Assembly (NCBI GenBank): GCA_964537825.1
Contig: CAZIDL010000067.1
Location: 1-11,898 of the forward strand
From: CAZIDL01 sp964537825
GTDB lineage: Bacteria; Bacteroidota; Bacteroidia; Flavobacteriales_D; CAYVSK01
Length of the DNA: 11,898 nucleotides
Direction: 5' to 3'
This document shows, piece after piece, positions 1-7,789 of this stretch; within the stretch, counting starts at the first letter, position 1, and every line of letters begins with the position of its first letter. The translations under genes were made by a program, and so were the position numbers. The notes under the pieces are model-generated. The model was not told the DNA's origin, ran no database searches, and saw only the letters and a program-made list of their open reading frames with translations.

Positions 1-2843
1 TCACGGTCACGGTCACCGATCCGGTCAACGGCTGTACGGACGACACGACGGTGACCGTACCGATCGATACGGTTTCACCGAACGCATCTGTGGCCGAGCC
101 GGACACGATCGAATGCACGAACAGTTCGGTCACATTGGACGCTTCAGGTTCCAGCACCAACAGCGGGAACATCTCTTATACCTGGTCCAATGGAGATACA
201 GGGCCTACCACGAGCGTGAGCACCTCCGGCCCCTTCACGGTCACGGTCACCGATCCGGTCAACGGCTGTACGGACGACACGACGGTGACGGTACCCGTGG
301 ATACGACCAGCCCGAACGCCTCGATAGCCGAGCCGGATTCGATCACCTGCTCGAACAGTTCGGTCACATTGGATGCTTCAGGTTCCAGCACCAACAGCGG
401 GAAGGTCTCCTATTCCTGGTCGAACGGGGATACGGGGCCGACGACCAGCGTCACGACTTCCGGCCCCTTCACGGTGACGGTGACGGACCCGGTCAATGGT
501 TGTACGCAGGACACGTCGGTAACGGTGCCCGTTGACACGGCAGATCCGAACGCTTCGATAGCCGAGCCGGATTCGATCACCTGTGCGAACGATTCCGTCA
601 CCCTTGATGCCTCTCCCTCCACCACCAATAGCGGGAAGGTCGCTTATTCCTGGTCGAACGGGGATACGGGGCCGACGACCACTGTCGGGGGGGTAGGTCC
701 CTTTACGGTCACGGTCACCGACCCGGTGAACGGCTGTACGAACGATACGACGGTGAACGTTCCGATCGACACGGCTTCCCCTACGATCAATTTTGCTTCA
801 GCCGACACCTTCACCTGCAGCACGGACTCCATGATCCTCGATGCCTCCGGATCGAGCTCCAATTCCGGAAAATTGGATTATTCCTGGTCCACTTCCAACG
901 GCCTCATCGATGGGACGACGAACGCTGATACCTTGGATGTCGAGGGGAGCGGCGATTACGTGCTCACTTTGACCGATCCGGTGAACGGATGCAGCGTGAC
1001 CGACACGCTTACAGTGCCAAAGGATACCGCTTTGCCTAGCGTTGTGGTGGCTACGCCCGATACGCTCGATTGTGCCACGGCCGTGGTGACCATCGATGCT
1101 TCTGCATCTTTCACTTCGACGGGGAAGATCCTCTATAGTTGGAGTACTTCGAACGGGAACATCGTCGGGGCTGCGGCCGATTCTTCCACCATCGACGTGG
1201 ATCAGGGCGGCGATTATACGGTTACGGTCTCCGATACGGGGAACGGATGTTCTGCCTCGCAGAACGTGACGGTGATCCAGGACACCGCTCTTCCGGTCAT
1301 CGACACTTCCGGCCTTTCGATCGGTCCTGTGGCTTGTGGGGACACGAACGGTACCATTAGCGGCGTCAAGATAAGCGGGGGTAGTGGCCCCTTCTACAAT
1401 GTTTGGACGAACGCATCCGGTGACACCGTCCAGGCTGATACAGGAGCCCTTGATGTGGACAGCTTGCTCGCAGGGAATTATCAGTTGACCGTGACCGGAA
1501 GCAATGCTTGCATCGATAGCATCGGTCCCATCAACGTCCCGGCGCAGGGAACGCCTAACCTGGACAGCAGTTCCGTTCAGGTCATCGATGATACCTGCGC
1601 CCAAGGGGTGGGGAGCATCAGTGGCATTAGCATAAGCAGTGGGACCGCTCCTTATACTTACGTGTGGGATAGCTCCGGCGTGGCCATCGACACGAATGTC
1701 GGTAATCCCGACATCGATAGCCTCTATGCGGGCACTTACGACCTCACGGTCATCGATTCCAATGGCTGCATCGATTCGATCGGTAGTTTCACGGTGGGGA
1801 CAGCCCCTGGTCCGGTGTTGGACACGAGTTCGGTGGAGGTTGTGGACGATACCTGTGTTGTGAACGGAGGTGCTGTCAAGGGCGTTACCGTTAGTGGCGG
1901 CAATCCTGGTTACGACCATTATTGGATCGACGATGCGAGCGGGGACACGGTCTCCACCGATTCCGATCTGAGCGGTGTTGGGGCTGGTTCCTATTCCGTA
2001 AAGGTGAAGGATGAAAGCGGTTGTACCGATAGCATCGGCTCTTTCCAAGTGGATCCCCTTCCAGGTCCGAACCTCGACACTTCCAACGTGACCGTAGAGG
2101 ATGCTTCCTGCATCGCCGACGACGGAAGGATCTACGGGGTGACCGCGAATGGCGGTAGTCCGAGTTTCACCTTCGTTTGGACCGATGCCTCTGGCAATGT
2201 TGTGGACAGTTCGGGTTCTCCGGCTTTGCTGGATAGTGTGGGCGGTGGGACCTATTCCATTACTGTGATCGATGCCAATGGATGCCGGGACTCGATCGGT
2301 TCCTGGACCGTTCAGAAGGAGTCGGGTCCGAATGCAGCCTTTACGGCGGATCCGTCACAGGGAAATCCGCCATTGGACGTGTCCTTTACCGATCAGAGCA
2401 GCGGGGCTGAATTCCGCAAATGGTCCTTTGGCGATGGGGATAGTTCAACGGCGAGTGCTCCGGGCCATACATACGAAGATACCGGGACGTACGAGGTAAT
2501 GTTGGCGGTCAGCGATAGTTCCGGATGTGTGGATACCGTTTACCGTATCATCGAAGTGACCCCGGAGACCGAGATCACGATCCCTAACATATTCTCGCCC
2601 AACAGCGATGGAAAGAACGATCGCTTTAAGGTCGTAGGAAAGAACCTGGAGAGCGGAGGCGGAACGATCTACAACCGTTGGGGTCAGTCGATCTACAAAT
2701 GGGATGAACTGGGTGTCGGATGGAAAGGACGTACCAGCAAAGGCAAAAAGGTACCGGAAGGCACCTACTTCTACGACATCCGGATCAAGGATGGCAACGG
2801 AAAGGTCCATCGCAAGCAGGGTTCGGTGACCCTTGTGCGCTGA
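1..2843 (+). CDS. Large repetitive T9SS-secreted adhesin, CHU_C C-terminus (5' partial)
   Basis: The reading frame is open from base 3 to the TGA at 2841-2843, about 946 residues, and runs off the left edge, so the start and signal peptide are not visible; the GTG at 51 lies inside a repeat and is not a start. Order seen: PKD/Ig-like repeats of 78-86 residues, each with a DTxxPN start, a C..SVTLDAS segment, YSWS and a TVTVTDPVNGCT end (to nt ~1290); four SprB-like repeats of 85-87 residues with paired cysteines (1302-2330); one PKD domain with WSFGDGDSS (about 2334-2560); and a C-terminal gliding-associated sorting domain with IPNIFSPNSDGKNDRFKV, NRWGQ and PEGTYFYDI (about 2568-2840). The family's known role is cell-surface adhesion or gliding, exported through the outer membrane by the type IX system (type B signal). 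The protein is Asp/Ser/Thr-rich and very poor in Lys until the sorting domain. The ligand is unknown. Confidence 0.93.
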   Translation, partial: TVTVTDPVNGCTDDTTVTVPIDTVSPNASVAEPDTIECTNSSVTLDASGSSTNSGNISYTWSNGDTGPTTSVSTSGPFTVTVTDPVNGCTDDTTVTVPVDTTSPNASIAEPDSITCSNSSVTLDASGSSTNSGKVSYSWSNGDTGPTTSVTTSGPFTVTVTDPVNGCTQDTSVTVPVDTADPNASIAEPDSITCANDSVTLDASPSTTNSGKVAYSWSNGDTGPTTTVGGVGPFTVTVTDPVNGCTNDTTVNVPIDTASPTINFASADTFTCSTDSMILDASGSSSNSGKLDYSWSTSNGLIDGTTNADTLDVEGSGDYVLTLTDPVNGCSVTDTLTVPKDTALPSVVVATPDTLDCATAVVTIDASASFTSTGKILYSWSTSNGNIVGAAADSSTIDVDQGGDYTVTVSDTGNGCSASQNVTVIQDTALPVIDTSGLSIGPVACGDTNGTISGVKISGGSGPFYNVWTNASGDTVQADTGALDVDSLLAGNYQLTVTGSNACIDSIGPINVPAQGTPNLDSSSVQVIDDTCAQGVGSISGISISSGTAPYTYVWDSSGVAIDTNVGNPDIDSLYAGTYDLTVIDSNGCIDSIGSFTVGTAPGPVLDTSSVEVVDDTCVVNGGAVKGVTVSGGNPGYDHYWIDDASGDTVSTDSDLSGVGAGSYSVKVKDESGCTDSIGSFQVDPLPGPNLDTSNVTVEDASCIADDGRIYGVTANGGSPSFTFVWTDASGNVVDSSGSPALLDSVGGGTYSITVIDANGCRDSIGSWTVQKESGPNAAFTADPSQGNPPLDVSFTDQSSGAEFRKWSFGDGDSSTASAPGHTYEDTGTYEVMLAVSDSSGCVDTVYRIIEVTPETEITIPNIFSPNSDGKNDRFKVVGKNLESGGGTIYNRWGQSIYKWDELGVGWKGRTSKGKKVPEGTYFYDIRIKDGNGKVHRKQGSVTLVR
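3..1290 (+). repeat. Tandem 234-bp repeats coding PKD/Ig-like domains
   Basis: The same block starts at 3, 237, 471 and 705, an exact 234-bp (78-residue) period, followed by two diverged, longer units of about 255 and 258 bp (starting near 768 and 1023). The first 53 bases of the units at 3 and 237 are identical, including third codon positions, which points to recent duplication or gene conversion. The array probably continues left of the window. Confidence 0.93.
1302..2330 (+). repeat. Four SprB-like repeats within the adhesin
   Basis: Units begin at 1302, 1563, 1821 and 2076 (periods 261, 258 and 255 bp). Each has a start of the D[TS]S.V type, a first Cys about 10 residues in, a G.I.GV..SGG turn, a YxxxW strand, a GxYxxTVxDxxGC strand with the second Cys, and DSIGs. 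This is the pattern of SprB-type repeats in Bacteroidota gliding adhesins. Unlike the upstream array, these copies are well diverged in DNA, so they are older. Confidence 0.8.
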
Positions 2844-2946
2844 CTGACTGAAAGGCGGCTGGTAGAGGAGCTAGCTTCCCTTCAAGATGCACCCTTACTT
2901 ATATGCGGCGTATGAGGTTCTTCTTTCGTAAGCCGCGTCTTCTCTT

Positions 2947-2989
2947 GGCTTCGGCCTAGGGTCGAAGCCTGTTCGGCCCGGAGGCCGAA
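2947..2989 (+). promoter_or_regulatory. Pair of competing hairpins between adhesin and phosphatase genes
   Basis: Stem A pairs 2947-2953 with 2963-2969 (GGCTTCG/CGAAGCC, 7 bp). Stem B pairs 2972-2978 with 2983-2989 (TTCGGCC/GGCCGAA, 7 bp, loop CGGA). The 7-mer TTCGGCC also occurs at 2950-2956, inside stem A, so the GGCCGAA arm can pair with either copy. No T-run follows directly. It could end the adhesin transcript or act in the leader of the downstream gene; the sequence does not decide. The rest of the 2844-3031 spacer holds no gene. Confidence 0.4.
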
Positions 2990-3031
2990 AGCCTTATATT
3001 AAAACCTGCGAACCTTAGCCTTTCCTTTTTT

Positions 3032-5491
3032 ATGTACTTCAAAGGGATGAGCTCCTGCTTTTTATGCCTGGTGGGGATCCTGCTGTTACTGGCTGGATGT
3101 AGTGAGGAAAGTTCAGGCCCGGAGCGGAAGGCCGAACGAGCCGATGAGGACTCGGATACGGCCTTGATACTGCAGCAGCTTCAAAGAGCGAAAGAAAGCG
3201 CAAAAGAAGATTCGGCACGCCACTATTATCAAAAGGCCAAGAAAAAGGCCCGGGCTTTGGGATCGAAGAAGTGGAAAGGAGTTGTCGCATTGAAAGGAGG
3301 ACAACTAGCACAAGGGAAAGGGCATTTGAAGAAAGCACTGGAGCGAGCTCAAAAAGCTCAGAGAAGTCTTGAAGGAGCGAACACCCCCCGTTATCTGAAT
3401 CAGCTATATGATCTGAAAGGGCAGCTCTTCGCTTATTTGGGAAAGTCCGACAGTTCGCTGATCTATTTCCAAAAGCAGAAGGCATTGGCCGAAGAGAAAG
3501 GGTACAAAAAAGAAGTGGGAAGGGTCTGTAACAACCTATCTTATTTCTATTACAGGCAGGGTGAGAACAAAAAGGCACTTGAAAAAGCCCGCCAAGCCCT
3601 CGATATTTTCAAAGAGCTGGAGGATTCGACCCGGATCGCCTCTGCTTACAACTTCCAGGGAAATGCGTATTTGAGGATGAGCAGTTTGCCCGATGCTCTG
3701 GATGCTTACCTGAATGCCCTTTCGATCCATAAGGCCCTTGGAAATGAGGAGGAGCTCGGAAAGCTCCATCTTAATGTTGGGAATATCTGGTATAAGATGA
3801 AGGAATATGCGAAAGCGAAGAAACGCTATAAGAAGAGCCTGGAACTCGCTGAAAAGAGTGGGGATAAGCGCATGTTGGCCAAAGTCTACGGGAATCTAGC
3901 AACTGTGCAAGAGGATCTGGGAAAGATCGATCAAGCCCTTCCTTATTACAAGAAATGCTTGCGTTATCAAAAGAAGGCCAAGGATAAAAAGGGGATGGCC
4001 ATCTTTCATCTAAGTATCGGGAGTCTTTACTTGGATAGCCTCCGGGAACTCGAGGAAGGAAAAAGGAAACGAAGCCCGGTGTTCGATTCGGTCACTTTTC
4101 ATACCCGAAGGGCAAAGGAGATCGCCTTTGAAGCAGGGGTCAAAGGAGAGCAAGCCTCCGTCCTTAACCAAATGGGGCGGGTGGCTCTAATGCTGGGTAA
4201 GCCTCGCCAAGCCATCGAAAATTGCAAAAAGGCCCTTCGCATCGCTCAGGAGCATTCACTGGGGGAAGAGGTCCTCGAGGCCCGGAGATCTCTCGCTAAA
4301 GCGCATGCTCGATCCGGGAGCTATCAAAAGGCCTACGCGTACAGAACGGATGCTGCTTCCTTGAGGGACAGTCTTTTCAATAAGGAAAAGAGTCGGAAGA
4401 TCGGACGCTTGGAGGCCAAGCACAAGTATGAGAAACAGGTCCTTAAGCAAAAGAAGGAGCGGCAAAGGGATAAGGCATTGGCCGAAAAACGGGAAGCAGA
4501 GCAGCGTTTCGCGATCGTTCTTATCTCCTCCGTATCCGGGCTCCTTTTGGTCTTTGCCGTTTTCCTGGTCTACCGGTTCCGCGTCACTCGGAAGCAGAAG
4601 GGGATCATCGAAGCCAAGAAAGTCGAGGTCGATCGGGCTTATGGGCAATTGCAGGAAAAGAACCGGGAGATCCGGGATAGTATCACGTATGCCAGTAAGA
4701 TCCAATCCGCCATCCTTACTTCTCCCGAGGAATTGAAGCAGGTTCTCGCAGAGCATTTCATCCTATTCCGACCCAAAGAAGAAGTCTCAGGGGATTTTTA
4801 TTGGGCTTACGGGAATGATGAGGTATCGATATGGATGGTAGCGGATTGCACGGGCCACGGAGTGCCGGGTGCCTTTATGTCCATGATCGGGAACCGGCTG
4901 TTGAACGAGGTCATCGTGGAAGAAAAGGAGCGGGATCCCGGAAAGGTCCTGGACAGGATCCGTGATGGGATCATTGGGGCACTCCAACAAAGTGGAGAGA
5001 AAGAGAGCAAGGATGGCATGGATGGGGTGCTCTGCATTTATGATCGGAAAAAAGAGGTGTTGTCCTTCGCGGCAGGGAACAATCCGCTCTACTTGGTCCG
5101 AAACGCTTCTGAACTACCTACTGTAGAAGGAGCGTCCGAAAATGAGCTTAAACCCTTTCAAGGATCGGGACGGGGTGGGGAGCGCCTGCTCGAGATAGCG
5201 GGCGACAAGCAGCCGGTCGGTAATAGCGAAAAGGAAGGCACCCCTTTTAAAACACGCTCTTTTGAATGCAGAAAAGGGGACCGTATTTATACCTTTAGCG
5301 ATGGGTTCGCCGATCAATTCGGAGGACCTAAGGGGAAGAAATACCGCTACAAACCCTTCAAACGCTTGATCCTTTCTTTGGACTGCTCTTCCATGGAAGA
5401 TGAGAAAGAAAAGCTGGAAGCGGAGTTCGATGCTTGGAAAGGAGAGCAGGAACAGATCGACGACGTCCTGCTGATCGGGGTTCGGATCTGA
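3032..5491 (+). CDS. TPR - transmembrane - SpoIIE/PP2C serine phosphatase, lipobox N-terminus
   Basis: This 819-residue protein likely dephosphorylates a serine/threonine-phosphorylated partner (for example an anti-sigma-antagonist) in response to a signal sensed by its TPR region. Residues 1-23 are a lipoprotein-type signal ending LLLLAGC (lipid Cys 23); the ATG at 3032 is preferred over the one at 3047 because it adds the only basic residue (Lys4) to the signal. About residues 45-430 are TPR units with A/Y/A spacing, 440-490 a Lys/Glu coiled coil, 493-516 a membrane helix, 517-560 a second coiled coil, and 565-819 the phosphatase domain. Metal-binding aspartates of the PP2C/SpoIIE fold are present: VSGDFYW (D588), ADCTGHG (D605), FSDGFADQ (D757) and IDDVLL (D810/D811), so it should be active. 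Inferred topology: TPRs periplasmic, phosphatase cytoplasmic. No Shine-Dalgarno is seen. The substrate cannot be told from the window. Confidence 0.92.
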   Translation: MYFKGMSSCFLCLVGILLLLAGCSEESSGPERKAERADEDSDTALILQQLQRAKESAKEDSARHYYQKAKKKARALGSKKWKGVVALKGGQLAQGKGHLKKALERAQKAQRSLEGANTPRYLNQLYDLKGQLFAYLGKSDSSLIYFQKQKALAEEKGYKKEVGRVCNNLSYFYYRQGENKKALEKARQALDIFKELEDSTRIASAYNFQGNAYLRMSSLPDALDAYLNALSIHKALGNEEELGKLHLNVGNIWYKMKEYAKAKKRYKKSLELAEKSGDKRMLAKVYGNLATVQEDLGKIDQALPYYKKCLRYQKKAKDKKGMAIFHLSIGSLYLDSLRELEEGKRKRSPVFDSVTFHTRRAKEIAFEAGVKGEQASVLNQMGRVALMLGKPRQAIENCKKALRIAQEHSLGEEVLEARRSLAKAHARSGSYQKAYAYRTDAASLRDSLFNKEKSRKIGRLEAKHKYEKQVLKQKKERQRDKALAEKREAEQRFAIVLISSVSGLLLVFAVFLVYRFRVTRKQKGIIEAKKVEVDRAYGQLQEKNREIRDSITYASKIQSAILTSPEELKQVLAEHFILFRPKEEVSGDFYWAYGNDEVSIWMVADCTGHGVPGAFMSMIGNRLLNEVIVEEKERDPGKVLDRIRDGIIGALQQSGEKESKDGMDGVLCIYDRKKEVLSFAAGNNPLYLVRNASELPTVEGASENELKPFQGSGRGGERLLEIAGDKQPVGNSEKEGTPFKTRSFECRKGDRIYTFSDGFADQFGGPKGKKYRYKPFKRLILSLDCSSMEDEKEKLEAEFDAWKGEQEQIDDVLLIGVRI

Positions 5492-5499
5492 CGATCAGC
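5470..5499 (+). terminator. Hairpin spanning the phosphatase stop codon
   Basis: GCTGATCG at 5470-5477 pairs with CGATCAGC at 5492-5499, an 8-bp stem with a 14-base loop containing the end of the coding sequence; the stop codon is 5489-5491. Only a weak T-rich tail follows. It may help end transcription between the convergent genes, but it is not a classical terminator. The rest of 5500-5601 holds nothing recognisable. Confidence 0.3.
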
Positions 5500-5601
5500 T
5501 CATCTTAGCTGTTCCGACTTCTTTCAGCAGGTTCCATCTGCTTATTCCGTTCAGTAGAAGCTTCTCCGATGCAGCAGCAAAAGGGAACAGGATCTTTCGT
5601 C

Positions 5602-6251
5602 CTAATTTTCTTTCCCCATTCGATAAGAGGTGGTCATTCCGAATTCGCTGGCAAGGGGCGATCCATTGTAGTAAAAGGCTACAATGCCCCCGTAAGGATG
5701 GGGGACCAGCTTTTCGGTGATAAAGAATTTCAAACGGCCCCCGATCTTGCCGCTAACGAAAAGGTCCCTTTTCCTGTCGCCGTTGTAAATGTCAAAACCC
5801 AATGGATCCAAGTAAGGAGCGAAGCTTATCTTGTCCGAGAGGGGGACCCCGAAAGTGACCCGTTCGGGAACGAAAAGGGAAAGGACGGCCCCAAGGCTTT
5901 TAAGTGCGGCCAGACCTTCCGAACTGTCCGCTAAGGAGATGCTCCGAGTACTCCAGCTCCACCTCCTCCGAGGTAACTGTGCATGTAGAATCGCGAGTTC
6001 TGGTCAGCCCAGAAGGTCAATGAATAATTCAGAGCTACGTCCTCAGCCACATATAAGCGAAGTTCCAAACCGTGGTTCTGGACTATATGCCCCTTGAAAA
6101 AAACAGGGCGGCTTCCCCGGATGCCCATCCACTGCATGCCCTTTTCCTGTGCGTGAGCAAACCGTGGGGTTAGGAGGGAAAGGAAAAGGGCAAAAAGGAG
6201 GGCTGCGATGGTAAAAGGCAGCCTTGAAACAATGAAGATCCTTTAAGCCAT
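5602..6251 (-). pseudogene. Broken gene for a small exported, probably outer-membrane beta-barrel protein
   Basis: Read on the minus strand, ATG at 6251 is followed by GCT and an in-frame TAA (6245-6243), then an open frame with a clear signal peptide (RIFIVSRLPF..., hydrophobic core, cleavage near AHA-Q), then MQWMGIRGSRP and alternating hydrophobic/polar segments typical of outer-membrane beta strands. This frame ends at a TAG near 5931. A shift by one base at that point continues without interruption (LADSSEGLAALKSLG...) to the TAG at 5602-5604. Inserting one base there gives a 216-residue protein, apart from the stop at codon 3. Both halves make equally good protein, so this is one gene with two lesions: recent decay or assembly error. 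I do not recognise the family; a small barrel with about eight strands is a guess. If the first lesion is an artefact of start choice, an ATT start at about 6234 would be needed. Confidence 0.72.
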
Positions 6252-6335
6252 GAGCGCTGCTTTAAGATAACGGTATGGTCACTTCTCAACTAAGCACTTT
6301 GACCCGAACAGGAAGGTAAAGATCCTCATGAGCGC
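6235..6335 (-). repeat. Imperfect direct repeat of a gene-start segment
   Basis: The 17-base string AAGATCCTCATGAGCGC occurs at 6319-6335 on the plus strand. It recurs at 6235-6257 split by exactly six extra bases (TTAAGC, 6243-6248). On the minus strand these read GCGCTCATG-AGGATCTT and GCGCTCATG-GCTTAA-AGGATCTT. The six extra bases create the stop codon at the start of the broken gene. The upstream copy starts a 16-codon frame (6329 to 6279, beginning MRIFTFLFG) that looks like the beginning of a similar signal peptide. Apart from this, 6252-6447 holds nothing recognisable. Confidence 0.65.
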
Positions 6336-6447
6336 CGATGGTGTCTTCGATGGTGAGGAAAAGAAGTTAGGAAAGGTTCGGTTTGAAAGTTTTTTCCTTT
6401 CGTCACCTTCCGCACCTCCTTAGTTCCATTCTCGGTCCGGATCTCTC

Positions 6448-7689
6448 TCACTCCGTCAGGACCAGCTTCCCGGTGATCCGCTCTCCCCCGGCTCGGAGCT
6501 CGTAGAAGTAGATTCCGGCTGACCGGTCCTCTCCGCGGAAGGTGCGGGTGTACTGCCCCTTGTCGAGGCGACCCTTGGCGAGGGTCGCCACCCGCTTGCC
6601 GGTGGGGTCGTAGACAGCGAGCTCCACCTTGGACTCGCGGGGGAGCCGGAACTCGATCGTCGTCCGCGTGCGGAAGGGGTTAGGGTGGCTTTGGTGAGAG
6701 ACCGGGGGGTTGGCTCCTTGCCGTTCTTCGATATCCGTCGTTTGCCCGTAAACGGCTAGACCATCTCCATAGGTCCCGATCCACTTGTCCCCATTCCCGT
6801 CGATAGCGATCGCCCGGACATTATTCCCGGAATTGCTCGTGTCATAGACGGTCCAGTTGCTTCCGTCGAATTTGACAAGGCCTTCTTCATAGGTCCCGAT
6901 CCACTTGTTCCCGGACCCATCGATCGCGACCGCATCGACATTATCTTGAGGAAGACCCGAATTGCTCGTGTCATAGACGGTCCAGTTGGTTCCGTCGAAC
7001 TTCGCAAAGCCTTTATTGGTCCCGATCCACTTGTTGCCGCTACCGTCTATTGAGACCGCATTTACCCCATTTCCAGGGATTTTCGAATTGCTCGTGTCGT
7101 ATACGGTCCAGTTGGCTCCGTCGAACTTCGCAAGGCCTTTATTGGTCCCGATCCACTTGTTGCCGTTCCCGTCGATCCTGACCGCATTGACATCAAAATG
7201 AGGGATCCCGGAATTGCTCGTATCGTACACGGTCCAGTTGGTTCCGTCGAACTCCGCAAGCCCTCCTCCATTGGTCCCTATCCATTTGTTACCACTCCCG
7301 TCGATCGTGACCGGCATGACGAAAACACCAAGGAGCCCAGAATTGCTCGTGTCATAGACGGTCCAGTTGCTCCCATCGAATTTTGCAAGTCCTCCTCCAT
7401 AGGTCCCGATCCACTTGTTGCCGTTCCCGTCGATCGCGATCGCACTGACATCATCATCTGGGATCCCGGAATTGCTCGTATTGTAAACGGTCCAGTTGCT
7501 CCCATCGAATTTTGCAAGTCCTCCTCCATAGGTCCCGACCCATTTGTTCCCGCTATCGTCAACAGTGACCGCCCAGACATCATCCCTAGGCATCCCAGAA
7601 TTATTCTCGTTATAAACAGTCCAGCTTTGAGCGGAGGTCGTGGAAATGGACAGAAGAATGAGCAGGCAGCAGACGAGGGCGAGCTGCAA
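6448..7689 (-). CDS. Seven-repeat beta-propeller protein with T9SS type A tail (start lost in gap)
   Basis: The frame is open from the edge of the N run to the TGA at 6448-6450. The first visible codon (7689-7687) is TTG directly beside the gap, so the real start with its basic N-terminus is most likely in the unsequenced part. A signal peptide core (LALVCCLLILL) with cleavage after TTSA-Q follows. Residues ~22-317 are seven repeats of 40-43 residues (NWTVYDTSNSG..., DV.A..IDG.GNKWIGT..GLAKFDG), related to the regulator-propeller repeats of hybrid sensors, enough for one seven-bladed propeller. Residues ~331-413 are a type A T9SS sorting domain (HPNPF, TTIEFRLP, YDPTGKRVATL, AGIYFYEL, G-KLVLTE). 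The protein is secreted or surface-attached; there is no catalytic motif, so binding or scaffolding is likely. Downstream on the same strand is the broken barrel gene. Confidence 0.88.
   Translation of the reverse strand: MQLALVCCLLILLSISTTSAQSWTVYNENNSGMPRDDVWAVTVDDSGNKWVGTYGGGLAKFDGSNWTVYNTSNSGIPDDDVSAIAIDGNGNKWIGTYGGGLAKFDGSNWTVYDTSNSGLLGVFVMPVTIDGSGNKWIGTNGGGLAEFDGTNWTVYDTSNSGIPHFDVNAVRIDGNGNKWIGTNKGLAKFDGANWTVYDTSNSKIPGNGVNAVSIDGSGNKWIGTNKGFAKFDGTNWTVYDTSNSGLPQDNVDAVAIDGSGNKWIGTYEEGLVKFDGSNWTVYDTSNSGNNVRAIAIDGNGDKWIGTYGDGLAVYGQTTDIEERQGANPPVSHQSHPNPFRTRTTIEFRLPRESKVELAVYDPTGKRVATLAKGRLDKGQYTRTFRGEDRSAGIYFYELRAGGERITGKLVLTE
6739..7629 (-). repeat. Seven tandem ~129-bp propeller-blade repeats
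   Basis: The plus-strand motif GGTCCCGATCCACTTGTTCC or close variants recurs at about 6774, 6894, 7017, 7144, 7273, 7402 and 7531, with spacings of 120-129 bp. Each unit codes one NWTVY...NKWIGT blade. Conservation at DNA level, including runs of silent positions, suggests recent internal duplication or conversion. The last blade (lowest coordinates) is shortest at 40 residues. Confidence 0.88.
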
Positions 7690-7789
7690 NNNNNNNNNNN
7701 NNNNNNNNNNNNNNNNNNNNNNNNNNNNNNNNNNNNNNNNNNNNNNNNNNNNNNNNNNNNNNNNNNNNNNNNNNNNNNNNNNNNNNNNN
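7690..7789. other. Scaffold gap of 100 N
   Basis: Exactly 100 unknown bases, the usual placeholder for a gap of unknown length. Adjacency and orientation of the two sides are therefore not proven. The gap removes the start and promoter of the propeller gene. Confidence 0.98.

Noticed and set aside
3..1290. Regularly spaced repeats as a CRISPR array
   Set aside because: The period is 234 bp, the frame is open throughout and the units encode domains; there are no short repeats with unique spacers.
798..2048. Long open frame on the minus strand opposite the adhesin repeats
   Set aside because: It is antisense to well-supported repeat domains; its His/Arg/Ile/Gly-rich sequence is a by-product of the repeated Asp/Thr/Ser codons.
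2990..3031. Bacteroidota-type promoter (TTTG / TAnnTTTG) before the phosphatase gene
   Set aside because: Only a loose TATATTA is present; no matching -33/-7 pair with correct spacing is visible.
5925..5940. Programmed -1 ribosomal frameshift in the barrel gene
   Set aside because: The local sequence TCTCCTTAG has no X-XXY-YYZ slippery site and re-pairing of the Pro codon would be poor; an indel or sequencing error explains it better, especially with a second lesion in the same gene.
6360..6410. GAAAG-TTTTTTC-CTTTC element as a terminator for the propeller gene
   Set aside because: The stem is only five A/T-rich pairs and the T-run lies inside the loop on the wrong strand.
6328..6423. Plus-strand small ORF of about 31 codons starting ATGAGCGCC
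   Set aside because: It has no recognisable domain, no ribosome site, and its start lies in the repeated minus-strand gene-start segment.
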